Below, in pieces: positions 54,627 through 63,365 of a stretch of DNA of 64,000 nt. Source of the stretch: Calothrix sp. HK-06 (GTDB lineage: Bacteria; Cyanobacteriota; Cyanobacteriia; Cyanobacteriales; Nostocaceae); contig NZ_MRCD01000041.1 in NCBI RefSeq assembly GCF_001904745.1, forward strand, positions 1 to 64,000, written 5' to 3'. Below the pieces are notes generated by a model, which saw only the letters and a list, made by a program, of their open reading frames with translations, did not search any database and was not told the DNA's origin. How positions within the stretch are numbered: the first letter of the stretch is position 1; each line of letters opens with the position of its first letter. The translations under genes and the position numbers were made by a program.

Positions 54627-55580
54627 CTACGAATAAGTTTTACGATTTGTTGCTAAACGCGCAATGATACTCGTTATCAAAACCATTAACACCAAAATTA
54701 AAGACGCAGCCCAAGCGAGAGAGTTCTGGTTTTTAAAGTTGGTTGTTGCGTAGTTGTAAACCAAAACCGCAAGGGAAGCAGTAGGTTGAGTAAGACTGGA
54801 AGCCCAAAACGTTGAGAATAAAGCCGTAAATATTAGAGGTGCAGTTTCACCTGCTGCACGCGCGACAGCTAGGGTTGCACCTGTAACTATTGCAGGTAAA
54901 GCAGTAGGTACAACTACGGACATTACAGTTTGAAAATTAGTGGCGCCAATTCCTACAGCAGCTTGACGTAAATCGTTTGAAACTAACTGTAGAGCTTCAT
55001 CTGTAGTCCGAATAATAATTGGTAGCATCAATATTGCTAGTGCGATACCACCTGCAATCGCAGAGTATCCCAAGGGTTGGTTTTTACCCGTCACCAATAA
55101 TCCGAACCAAGGAGATGAAACAGCAACACCGTATGCAAATACACCAGCAATAATTGATGGTATACCGCTAAGAACATTGGTTGCAAAGCGAATCCACCGA
55201 GCGAAATTACCAGTACTAAATTCGGTTAAATAAATCGCTGCTAATACACCAATAGGAACACTAATTAATGTTCCTATACCCACCATTGTAATTGTTCCAA
55301 GAATCGCATTTCCAAAACCACCAACTTGTGCTGTCGGTGACGATGATGGTATTGGTGGCAATTGAGTAAAAATGGTGGGTTTTAAGCTGCTAAATCCTTG
55401 AATGATTACATAGCTCAGTACTGAAAATAATGGTATTAACGAAATTACCGCACAGGCAATCGCGACTCCTGTCATTACTGTACTCAGTAATGTACGAGGG
55501 GCTGACGGTTTGCGCGTGAGGCTACCAACAGGGTATCCGCTTTTTCCGCTTCTATCTCTTTCTGGAAAGCTGGATGACAT
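54627..55580 (-). CDS. pstA: phosphate ABC transporter permease PstA
   Basis: Six-helix permease of the phosphate importer. The family region includes GTLISVPIGVLAAIYLTEFS, a conserved SGIPSIIAGVFAYG and the EAA-like loop DLRQAAVGIGATNFQTVMSV. A Ser/Arg-rich N-terminal extension (about 30 residues) precedes the first helix. Length 317. It lies 41 bases after pstC. Pairs with PstC to form the channel driven by PstB. Confidence 0.95.
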   Translation of the reverse strand: MSSSFPERDRSGKSGYPVGSLTRKPSAPRTLLSTVMTGVAIACAVISLIPLFSVLSYVIIQGFSSLKPTIFTQLPPIPSSSPTAQVGGFGNAILGTITMVGIGTLISVPIGVLAAIYLTEFSTGNFARWIRFATNVLSGIPSIIAGVFAYGVAVSSPWFGLLVTGKNQPLGYSAIAGGIALAILMLPIIIRTTDEALQLVSNDLRQAAVGIGATNFQTVMSVVVPTALPAIVTGATLAVARAAGETAPLIFTALFSTFWASSLTQPTASLAVLVYNYATTNFKNQNSLAWAASLILVLMVLITSIIARLATNRKTYS

Positions 55581-55621
55581 AAGTAAAATTCAGATTGAAT
55601 GGTTCAATTTATCGCTTTATC

Positions 55622-56578
55622 TTAGATTCGCTTCATTCGCTGTACTATTATCTCTGCCAGAACATTCACGACTAGAGTTAAAACAAACAGCACTAACGCA
55701 GCATACATTAAGGCGCCCACTTTCAAGCCACTAGCTTCGGCAAATTGACTTGCTAGCAAAGATGAAATTGTATTACCTGGTCCAAATAGAGAAATATTAA
55801 TGTTGTTGGAATTGCCAATTAACATCGTTACAGCCATTGTTTCCCCCATTGCTCGACCAAGTGCCAGCATTACTGCACTTACAATACCCGAAAATGCAGC
55901 CGGAACTAAAACCCTAGAAATTGTCTCCCAACGAGTACAACCAAGTCCTATCGCAGCTTGACGTAAACTAGGGGGAAGTGAAATTAAGGCATCGCGAGAA
56001 ATTGCCGTAATAATTGGTAATGTCATGATTGCTAGGATTATGCCAGCAGCTAACATACCTCTACCTGTAATTCCTCCATCTGTTGAGAATAGGGGTATAA
56101 ATCCTAAAATATTACCTACAGGTGTTCCGATTGCTTGAATAATTGGGCTGAGAACAAAAATACCCCAAACTCCATAAACAACGCTAGGAATAGCTGCGAG
56201 TAATTCTACTAAGAAAACTAAAACTGTACGGACTTTGTTTGGTAGCAAATCTTCGCTTAAAAAGACTGCTGTACCTACTCCAATCGGTACAGATATTAAT
56301 AGACCTATTAATGCACTGACGATGGTGCCGTATATATGCGGAAGTACCCCGTATTGATTTACAACAGGATTCCAATCAGTACTGAACAAAAACCCTAAAC
56401 CAAACTCTCTCATCGCGGGTATTGCTTGAAGAAAGACCTGAGATGATATCAATATCAAAATACCCGCAATTGCAAATGCAAAAATCTTTGTCAGTAGAAT
56501 AAAACCTTTGTCGAGGTTTCTGTCTAAGTTCGACCGAGTTTTGCCTTTGGGCTGATTATTTGCAGCAAATGTACTCAT
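55622..56578 (-). CDS. pstC: phosphate ABC transporter permease PstC
   Basis: Permease partner of PstA. Typical PstC features are TDWNPVVNQYGVLPHIYGTI, SVPIGVGTAVFLSEDL, LLAAIPSVVYGVWGIFVLSP and the EAA-like loop PPSLRQAAIGLGCTRWETIS. Six helices, 318 residues, complete. It is 118 bases downstream of pstS, a gap that could hold a regulatory or processing site but shows no clear hairpin. Confidence 0.95.
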   Translation of the reverse strand: MSTFAANNQPKGKTRSNLDRNLDKGFILLTKIFAFAIAGILILISSQVFLQAIPAMREFGLGFLFSTDWNPVVNQYGVLPHIYGTIVSALIGLLISVPIGVGTAVFLSEDLLPNKVRTVLVFLVELLAAIPSVVYGVWGIFVLSPIIQAIGTPVGNILGFIPLFSTDGGITGRGMLAAGIILAIMTLPIITAISRDALISLPPSLRQAAIGLGCTRWETISRVLVPAAFSGIVSAVMLALGRAMGETMAVTMLIGNSNNINISLFGPGNTISSLLASQFAEASGLKVGALMYAALVLFVLTLVVNVLAEIIVQRMKRI

Positions 56579-56696
56579 AGATAACGAACGCCCAATATAT
56601 CATTTAGGTGTGTGGAAGCGAACTCAGAATAGCTGGTGCGATTATAGTTAAGAGTTGGAAGTTGAATAAACCAAGCAACCAACAACTAACAACAAA

Positions 56697-57893
56697 TTAT
56701 TTACCAGCGGTAGCACCACCTGCACCAGCCACAGCAATTTTATGTTCGGCACTGATTTGGTCGGCAGCAGTAGCGACTTTTTGAACAACGTTAGCAGGTA
56801 AAGGTACGTACCCAAGTTCTGCCGCTTTGCTTTGACCTTCGGTTAAACCGTATTCAATCATTGCTTCAACAGCTTTAGCTTTGGCTGCATCAGGATATTT
56901 CTTATATGCCAAAATCCAAGTGTAGGTAACAATGGGATAAGAACCTTCACCTTCGGGGTCAGTAATAAATGCCCGTAAGTCAGCAGGTAAAGCTACAGAT
57001 GCTAAAGTTTGAGCAGCAGATTTGTCATCGGGAACGATGAATTTACCAGCTTTATTTTCTAGCGCTGCTACTTTGAGACCGCTGTTTTTAGCAAAACCGT
57101 ACTCTAAATATCCAATTGAACCTGGAGCTTGGGAAATTTGAGCTGCTACACCATCATTTTTTTGTGCTGCTACACCCACAGGCCATTTAACTTCTTTACC
57201 TTCACCAACTTTGGTTTTCCATTCTGGACTAATTGCGCTCAAGTGCTTGGTAAATACCCCTGTAGTTCCACTACCGTCAGCACGGTGGACTACAGTAATC
57301 GTTTGTTTGGGTAGTTTCGCACCTGGGTTTGCTTTGGCAATTGCTGGGTCATCCCACGATTTGATTTTGCCTAATAGAATATCTGTGTAAACTGCACGGG
57401 GCAATTTGAGTTCAGGAACATCAGGCAAGTTATAAGCTAGTACAATGCTACCTGCGGTCATTGGTAGCAAAATTACACCTCTATCGGCAGGAACTTTGGC
57501 GATTTCTTCATCTTTCATCGCTACGTCACTGGCGCCAAAGTCTACAGTTCCTTTGGTAAACTGCTCAACACCTGCACCACTACCAGTTGATTGGTAGTTA
57601 ACTTGTAAGTTGTTATATTTTTGATTCAAACCTTGAAACCAGGTTTGATATAAAGGAGCAGGGAACGAGGCGCCTGCACCAGTTAGCTGAACATTTCCAC
57701 CAAGGTCAAGCTTACCAGAAGTCGAAGCAGTTGCTTCCTTTGCAGCACCGGGTGTAGCTTCGGCACCAGGAGTTGCTGTATTTGTGGCTTGGTCTCCACC
57801 ACCACCGCAAGCAGCCAAGCTCATTGATAGAGCTAGTGCAGGAATTACGGCTGTAAAGTGTTTGTGAGTCTTGACAAAGTTAGAAAAAAGCAT
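56697..57893 (-). CDS. pstS: phosphate-binding lipoprotein PstS
   Basis: Periplasmic phosphate receptor. The signal sequence ends in a lipobox (LAAC, Cys near residue 29) followed by a Gly/Thr/Ala-rich linker (about 30-65), so it is membrane-tethered. Binding loops fit PstS: GAGASFPAPLYQTWFQ, YQSTGSGAGVEQF, DFGASDVAM and HRADGSGTTGVFTKHL. Length 398. It leads the operon and has a Pho-box-like sequence about 55-75 bases upstream, consistent with induction when phosphate is scarce. Confidence 0.95.
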   Translation of the reverse strand: MLFSNFVKTHKHFTAVIPALALSMSLAACGGGGDQATNTATPGAEATPGAAKEATASTSGKLDLGGNVQLTGAGASFPAPLYQTWFQGLNQKYNNLQVNYQSTGSGAGVEQFTKGTVDFGASDVAMKDEEIAKVPADRGVILLPMTAGSIVLAYNLPDVPELKLPRAVYTDILLGKIKSWDDPAIAKANPGAKLPKQTITVVHRADGSGTTGVFTKHLSAISPEWKTKVGEGKEVKWPVGVAAQKNDGVAAQISQAPGSIGYLEYGFAKNSGLKVAALENKAGKFIVPDDKSAAQTLASVALPADLRAFITDPEGEGSYPIVTYTWILAYKKYPDAAKAKAVEAMIEYGLTEGQSKAAELGYVPLPANVVQKVATAADQISAEHKIAVAGAGGATAGK

Positions 57894-57945
57894 TTAGGAA
57901 AGGTTGTAAAAATTTGGGGTTATAGTGCTAACAATATCGTGCGTA

Positions 57946-57966
57946 TTTTAAGAGAAGGTTAAAAGA
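57946..57966 (-). promoter_or_regulatory. candidate Pho box upstream of pstS
   Basis: On the minus strand TTTTAACC and TCTTAAAA start 11 bases apart, resembling the 8-base direct repeats of cyanobacterial PhoB/SphR sites. Only two of the usual three repeats are clear. The position 55-75 bases before the pstS start is suitable. Confidence 0.45.
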
Positions 57967-58239
57967 AACAATAACCATTGAAAAGTTTTATGTTATGGAT
58001 GTAACAATAAGATATTCTCGTTGTTATAACTCAAATACACGGCAATCCCAATCATCAGCTTATGAAGGCACATACAACTATATCACTAAGGCGCCAGCTA
58101 TTTACTGTTGCCGCTTCAGTATATAGGCTGTGTCTCGGTCATATAGACTACAACATTAAAACGTAATTACCCGGTTAATTATACACTTTTTAGGCATCGA
58201 ATTATATCTTCTGTAAATTTTTATATCAATTTCATGCTG

Positions 58240-58306
58240 AGAAACCGGGTTTCTTTATTGATATATTGTGATAACAATAATAACTTTGTCTGGAAACCCG
58301 GTTTCT
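58240..58306. repeat. paired AGAAACCGGGTTTCT palindromes
   Basis: Copies at 58240-58254 and 58292-58306 in the 430-base spacer between pstS and bioY, just upstream of bioY. They could attenuate or insulate. Confidence 0.85.
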
Positions 58307-58322
58307 TGAATATATATATATA

Positions 58323-58910
58323 ATGCTAGCTGCGTCCAATCAATTATTATGGTCAATGATTGGCTTACTGCTGACGATGGGGGGTACCTTCCTCGAAGCG
58401 TATGTCACCACCCTACCTTGGAACTGGGGTCAGCACGGAATCCAAACTTTTTCTCTGGGAGTCACTTATCAAATTGGTGGAGTACTACTGGTTGGATGTT
58501 TAGGTGGTAAAAATGCTGGCGCCTTAGCACAAATTGCTTACTTAGTGATGGGTTTAACCTTACTGCCAGTATTTTCTGAAGGTGGTGGTATTGGTTATAT
58601 CAAGTTATTGCAGTTTGGTTACTTGCTTGGGTTCATACCAGGAGCTTGGATTTGCGGTTTAATAGCATTTAAAGCTAGACCACGACTTGAGAGTCTTGCG
58701 TTTAGCTGTCTATGTGGTTTGTTCACTGTCCACGTTTGCGGCATTATCTATCTTGCGCTTGGTTATATATTCCAATGGAAAGGCACAGAAGCACAAACAT
58801 TGATGCAAGCAATCTTAAAATATTCTTGGTACGCGCTACCCGGACAGCTTATTGTAGTTTGTGCTGTCACTGTTATCGCGTTTATATTACGACACTTAAT
58901 GTTTTATTAG
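58323..58910 (+). CDS. bioY: biotin transporter BioY
   Basis: Substrate-binding membrane component of an ECF-type biotin importer, or a stand-alone form as is usual in cyanobacteria. At 195 residues with about six helices it shows the family's GKNAGALAQIAYLVMGLTLL, PVFSEGGGIGYIKLLQFGYL and GFIPGAWICGLIAF. No ECF ATPase is adjacent. It is followed 25 bases later by lspA on the same strand, so the two probably form a transcript. The pair bioY-lspA is a frequent cyanobacterial neighbour set. Confidence 0.9.
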   Translation: MLAASNQLLWSMIGLLLTMGGTFLEAYVTTLPWNWGQHGIQTFSLGVTYQIGGVLLVGCLGGKNAGALAQIAYLVMGLTLLPVFSEGGGIGYIKLLQFGYLLGFIPGAWICGLIAFKARPRLESLAFSCLCGLFTVHVCGIIYLALGYIFQWKGTEAQTLMQAILKYSWYALPGQLIVVCAVTVIAFILRHLMFY

Positions 58911-58935
58911 TCCTCTCCCAAGTCCCTACCAAGTA

Positions 58936-59409
58936 ATGCACCTAAAAAATCGCAATTTCTGGATAGCTGCTCTAACTGCCTTTTTCCTAGACCAGTTGAC
59001 AAAATACTGGATATTACAAAGTTTTCAACTGCGCCAAACACAACCTTTACTCGCTGGAGTGTTTCATTTTACCTATGTTCGTAACTACGGCGCCGCATTT
59101 AGTATATTAGATGGGCAAGTAGAATCATTGCGGTGGTTATCGTTAATTGTTAGTTTGGCTTTGATGGGTTTGGCGTTGTTCGGACCCGAATTAAGTTTTT
59201 GGGATAGACTTGGGTATGGGTTTATCCTTGGTGGAGCAATGGGTAATGGAATCGACAGGTTTGTACTCGGTTACGTTGTCGATTTTTTAGATTTTCGCCT
59301 GATTAACTTTCCTGTATTCAATCTTGCTGATGTGTTTATCAATGTCGGTATTGCTTGTTTAATTTTGGGTAGTTTCCAAAAAAGCCCAAGTTCAGACCAT
59401 CGGCAGTAA
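58936..59409 (+). CDS. lspA: lipoprotein signal peptidase (signal peptidase II) LspA
   Basis: Membrane aspartic protease that cleaves signal peptides of lipoproteins such as PstS. All family motifs are present: DQLTKYWIL near the N-terminus, VRNYGAAFSIL, GGAMGNGIDRF with catalytic Asp near 106, and VFNLADVFINVG with the second Asp near 131. Four helices, 157 residues, full length. It is downstream of bioY and followed by a hairpin with T-rich tail. Confidence 0.95.
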   Translation: MHLKNRNFWIAALTAFFLDQLTKYWILQSFQLRQTQPLLAGVFHFTYVRNYGAAFSILDGQVESLRWLSLIVSLALMGLALFGPELSFWDRLGYGFILGGAMGNGIDRFVLGYVVDFLDFRLINFPVFNLADVFINVGIACLILGSFQKSPSSDHRQ

Positions 59410-59416
59410 AAACAAT

Positions 59417-59446
59417 AATCCCGGTAACTTTTACGAAACCGGGATT
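59417..59446 (+). terminator. terminator after lspA
   Basis: AATCCCGGT pairs with ACCGGGATT around a 12-base loop, followed by TTGGAATTTTTG. Good stem, moderate T-run. Confidence 0.7.
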
Positions 59447-59487
59447 TTGGAATTTTTGAGTTTGAATCAAAGCTATGAAAGCAGTTT

Positions 59488-60519
59488 CTAGTTTTTAGAA
59501 CCACCAGGTGCTACTTCAGAACCTGAACCAGGATTAAGTGCGGGTGGAGTGTTACCAGGTAAAGTCATATTATCTGGTGTTCCAGATGTTGGCGCCTTTA
59601 GTGGCTCACTTGTATTGCTTGGTGTATCAGAACTAGGAGCTTTTAATGGTTCACTAGAACTACCACTTGGGTTAATCTCATTACCTGAACTGCCTGGGGC
59701 GCCTGGTAATGGAGTTAGGGGTGCAGTTTGTCTATTACTGCCACCATCCGGAGTTACACCAGGAGTTTCATTACTGCTACCAGGTACAGAAGGAGTTGCA
59801 CCGGGGGTTTCGTTGCTGCTACCAGGTAACGGTGTAACTGGAACAATCTTCTGACTACCGCCACTACTTGGTGGGGGGGTTGCAGGTGACTGGGATCCTG
59901 TACCATCACTCGATGGTCTGGGCGTCGTATTATTTGGGCTACCTTCAGCAGGATTGACTGTACCTTCTGGAATTGGGGCGCCTGTTGGGTTGGTATCGCT
60001 AGGTGCCTCGCTACCTGTACCAGGATTATTACTGCCACCAGGATTATTAATGCTGCCAGGATTATTACTGCCACCAGGATTATTTGTACCTGGTTCTACG
60101 GGGTTAACGGTACCTTCAGGACTTGGGGCGCCTGTTGAATTAGTGTCGCTAGGTGCGGCAGGACTAGTACCTGAACCACTTCCTGGAGTTGTTGTTGTAG
60201 ATGGGTCAACTGGAGTACTGCCTCCTGTTGGACTGCCAGTTACACCAGGTGTTCTTTGTTCTGATGAACTACCACTTCCACCTTCTGGATTCGCATTTGC
60301 ACGACCTTCACATCGTGAATTTAATGGATAATTTTTACATAAAATTTCCATTACATCAGGAGCTAGTTCTTTTGGAGGTGCTGCTTGAGCAACCTTGGAC
60401 TCGTTTTCTCTTTGCGCTTGAATCAATTCTGGAAATTTTGTTGATTGAGCGGAAGCTACGTTGCAAGATAGCGCCAATCCGAAGGCTGTACCTACTAAGG
60501 TCAGAAATTTTTCCTTCAT
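59488..60519 (-). CDS. secreted Gly/Pro/Ser/Thr-rich low-complexity protein
   Basis: About 343 residues from ATG 60519, chosen because the signal peptide (FLTLVGTAFGLALSCNVASA) begins there. The mature part is mostly repeats: GGSNNPGSINNPGGSNNPG, two copies of SDTNxTGAPxPEGTVNP, PGSSNETPG copies and two EPLKAPxS units. Two Cys (near 75-85, LCKNYPLNSRC) may be paired. No enzymatic domain is visible; a surface or sheath protein is plausible. Its internal repeats could slip and vary in length. It is convergent with lspA. Confidence 0.7.
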   Translation of the reverse strand: MKEKFLTLVGTAFGLALSCNVASAQSTKFPELIQAQRENESKVAQAAPPKELAPDVMEILCKNYPLNSRCEGRANANPEGGSGSSSEQRTPGVTGSPTGGSTPVDPSTTTTPGSGSGTSPAAPSDTNSTGAPSPEGTVNPVEPGTNNPGGSNNPGSINNPGGSNNPGTGSEAPSDTNPTGAPIPEGTVNPAEGSPNNTTPRPSSDGTGSQSPATPPPSSGGSQKIVPVTPLPGSSNETPGATPSVPGSSNETPGVTPDGGSNRQTAPLTPLPGAPGSSGNEINPSGSSSEPLKAPSSDTPSNTSEPLKAPTSGTPDNMTLPGNTPPALNPGSGSEVAPGGSKN

Positions 60520-61018
60520 ATTACTTAACCTCAACACCTCGACACATACTCCGCCCATTAAATCAAACAACGCGGTTTAGAAAATCTTCCCTTATAGGGA
60601 TGTATCTTTAATAAAAATATGTACTCAAACTATTTTTTTGGGTGTTGAGGCAATCAAACCATGTAAAATTTATGTCAGCTATATATTGTTTACTAGCTTA
60701 CACTAACACCAATATATCAGAATATCTCTATTTCCCTTAGACAGTGTAACTTAGATATAGACAATAGTATAGAGTCTTGGCTCAAGTCAATTAAAGAGTT
60801 AATGAGTGTATATTTAATTTTAATAAGTATGTAACATTCTTGACAAAGTAGTTTTAGTTAATAAATTTAATTAATGTATATTTATTTAGTATCTATTGAG
60901 TTGGAAACAATTCAGTACAACCAGCGTCTTGTTAGGCTTGTGATTACAATGGTGGAATAACTAGCATCGCATGTAAGTAAGTCTAAATTTTAAGTAAAAA
61001 CCGTGGTGTGAATAGTAG
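60520..61018. other. AT-rich divergent spacer
   Basis: Promoter region for the secreted protein and the FHA-PBP gene. No gene, no clear repeat and no GGCGCC site in this stretch. Confidence 0.45.
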
Positions 61019-63289
61019 ATGAGTTCCCCCCAACCTCCTCAAAAACCGCAAACTTTGCTTGGTCAGTTGACGCAAGCAGTGCAGACAATTCAAGCTCGAG
61101 TCGATTTTTCCAAATTAGCACTCAAGCCAAATGCCAGAGTTCCGGAACTCTGGGTACAAGATGCGGGGGCATCTCAAGCAGAAGTATATCCGTTGCTAGG
61201 CGACCGATATATGCTTGGTCGCAGCTCTAAATCCTCCGATATTGTTGTCCGCAACCCCGTGGTTAGCCAAATACATTTGTCGCTGTCGCGCGACTCTAGT
61301 CAGCGGCGCCCAGTATTTGTAATTAAAGATGAAAATTCTACAAATGGTATTTATCGAGGTAAACGTCGCGTCAACACCTTAGAGTTACGTCACGGCGATA
61401 TCTTGACTCTGGGACCACCAGAACTTGCCGCTTCGGTGCGCTTACAATATGTTGACCCACCACCTTGGTATGTTAAAGCTGCCACGTGGACAGGTTATGG
61501 GGTTGGTGCTGTAGCTGGTTTAGTTGCTTTAACTGTTGGTGTTGAGTGGCTAAAATTTTCAGTTCGTCCGCTTCCTGGCGCCACACGTTCACCAATTGTA
61601 ATTACAGCACGTGATGGTATTACTCCACTGCGCGAAACACGAACTATCGCGCATATCGACCTCAAACAGATGGAAGACTTTGGCCCTTACCTAGGTAATG
61701 CCATCGTCGCTTCGGAAGATAGCCGTTATTATTGGCATCCTGGTGTTGACCCATTAGGAGTGTTACGGGCGTTAACTATTAATGCTCGTAGTGGCGATGT
61801 TCAACAAGGTGCTTCGACGATAACACAGCAGGTAGCGCGCAGTTTGTTCCGCGATTATGTTGGAACTCAAGATTCACTTGGTCGTAAGTTTCGTGAAGCT
61901 GTTGTATCACTCAAATTAGAGACTTTTTACAGCAAAAACGATATTTTGCTTACTTATCTCAACCGGGTATTCTTAGGCGCCAATACTTCTGGTTTTGAGG
62001 ATGCATCCAAATTTTATTTTGACAAATCGGCAAAAGAACTAACTTTAGCTGAAGCGTCAATGCTAGTGGCAATTCTACCAGCACCAAATCGATTCGATTA
62101 CTGCGGCGCCGGAGAGAAAAAATTCCGAACAATCGAATATCGTAACCGTGTCTTGCGGCGTATGCTCGATATGGGCAAAATTAAGCAAGATGAATATAAC
62201 CGCGCTCGACGTTCACCTGTAGAAATCAGTCCTAAAGTTTGCGAACAGCAGGCAAAAACTATTGCCCCTTATTTTTACGACTATGTTTATTCTGAACTTG
62301 AAACAATATTGGGGGCAGATTTAGCACGAGAAGGCAACTTTATTGTTGAGACACAACTCGACCCAACAATTCAAACTCAAGCTGAAACAGCACTGCGTAA
62401 TTCAGTACGTACAGATGGTGCCAATGTTGGTTACTCACAAGGAGCATTGGTAACTATTGATACGAGTACAGGTGCAATTTTAGCAATGGTAGGTGGTACA
62501 GACTACCGTCGCAGTCAATTCAACCGTGCTTTTCAAGCAAAACGCCAACCAGGTTCAACTTTCAAAATTTTTGCTTACACAGCAGCTATAGAAAAAGGAA
62601 TTTCGCCGGAAAAGTCCTATTCCTGTGATGCTCTACGTTGGCAAGGGTTTTTGTATAAACCTTGTCGGTCGGGGCCTGGTGGCAGTTTAAGTCTTGCAAC
62701 AGGACTAGCTCTATCAGAAAACCCAATTGCCTTGAGAGTAGCGCAGGATGTTGGGCTAGATAAAGTTGTTGCAGAAGCCAAACGTTTAGGAGTGCGTTCA
62801 CCGCTTGACCCTGTACCTGGTTTGATATTAGGACAAAGCGTTGTAAACGTATTAGAAATGACAGGAGCATTCGGTGCCATTGCTAACAATGGTTTATTAA
62901 ATCGTCCCCACGCAATTAGTCGCATTTTAGACAGTAGTGATTGTCCTGACCGTAATGATTTAAAAACCTGTCGCGTTATCTACTCCTACGACCAAGACCC
63001 AGATGCTAATAAGCGTGTTCTGTCAAAAAACGTAGCTTCTACAATGACGGGGTTACTTAGGGGTGTAATTACAAACGGTACAGGAAAAGGCGCCGCTATT
63101 GGTTTTGGAGAAGCAGGCAAAACTGGTACTACCGATAAAAACGTAGACCTTTGGTTCATTGGTTTTATTCCCGGTCGGCGCCTTGCCACAGGTATTTGGC
63201 TTGGCAACGACGAAATTAAGCCCACATCTGGTAGCAGCGCTCAAGCTGCACAACTGTGGGGTAATTATATGGGACGAATTGTTAAATAA
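61019..63289 (+). CDS. class A penicillin-binding protein with N-terminal FHA domain
   Basis: Peptidoglycan glycosyltransferase-transpeptidase. An FHA domain (about 60-130; GDRYMLGRSSKSSDIVVRNP and VSQIHLSLS) binds phospho-Thr and links wall synthesis to kinase signalling. A membrane helix follows (near 155-175), then GT51 with catalytic Glu in VASEDSRYYWHPGVD (near 232) and the QQGASTITQQVARSL motif. The transpeptidase follows, with SxxK in PGSTFKIF (near 513), SxN in ALSENP (near 567) and KTGTT near 701. All active-site boxes are intact. At 757 residues it is a cyanobacterial-type fusion. The start ATG has no strong ribosome site. Confidence 0.94.
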   Translation: MSSPQPPQKPQTLLGQLTQAVQTIQARVDFSKLALKPNARVPELWVQDAGASQAEVYPLLGDRYMLGRSSKSSDIVVRNPVVSQIHLSLSRDSSQRRPVFVIKDENSTNGIYRGKRRVNTLELRHGDILTLGPPELAASVRLQYVDPPPWYVKAATWTGYGVGAVAGLVALTVGVEWLKFSVRPLPGATRSPIVITARDGITPLRETRTIAHIDLKQMEDFGPYLGNAIVASEDSRYYWHPGVDPLGVLRALTINARSGDVQQGASTITQQVARSLFRDYVGTQDSLGRKFREAVVSLKLETFYSKNDILLTYLNRVFLGANTSGFEDASKFYFDKSAKELTLAEASMLVAILPAPNRFDYCGAGEKKFRTIEYRNRVLRRMLDMGKIKQDEYNRARRSPVEISPKVCEQQAKTIAPYFYDYVYSELETILGADLAREGNFIVETQLDPTIQTQAETALRNSVRTDGANVGYSQGALVTIDTSTGAILAMVGGTDYRRSQFNRAFQAKRQPGSTFKIFAYTAAIEKGISPEKSYSCDALRWQGFLYKPCRSGPGGSLSLATGLALSENPIALRVAQDVGLDKVVAEAKRLGVRSPLDPVPGLILGQSVVNVLEMTGAFGAIANNGLLNRPHAISRILDSSDCPDRNDLKTCRVIYSYDQDPDANKRVLSKNVASTMTGLLRGVITNGTGKGAAIGFGEAGKTGTTDKNVDLWFIGFIPGRRLATGIWLGNDEIKPTSGSSAQAAQLWGNYMGRIVK

Positions 63290-63365
63290 AGTCAGAATTT
63301 AGAATTCAGCAGTCAGGAGGCACAAAATTAAACTCCTGACTCCTGACCCTAACCCCTGACCCTAA
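63290..63365. repeat. 'ctcctgactcctgacccta' simple repeats
   Basis: Short tandem-like CTGACCCTAAC units fill the convergent spacer. Common cyanobacterial low-complexity spacer. Confidence 0.6.

Noticed and set aside
59980-60110. Repeated short DNA units resembling a CRISPR array
   Set aside because: The units are contiguous coding repeats without spacers of uniform length, inside a protein gene.
59954-60331. Gly/Leu/Pro-rich frame antisense to the secreted low-complexity protein
   Set aside because: It is a shadow created by GC-biased repeats; the other strand has a signal peptide and good start.
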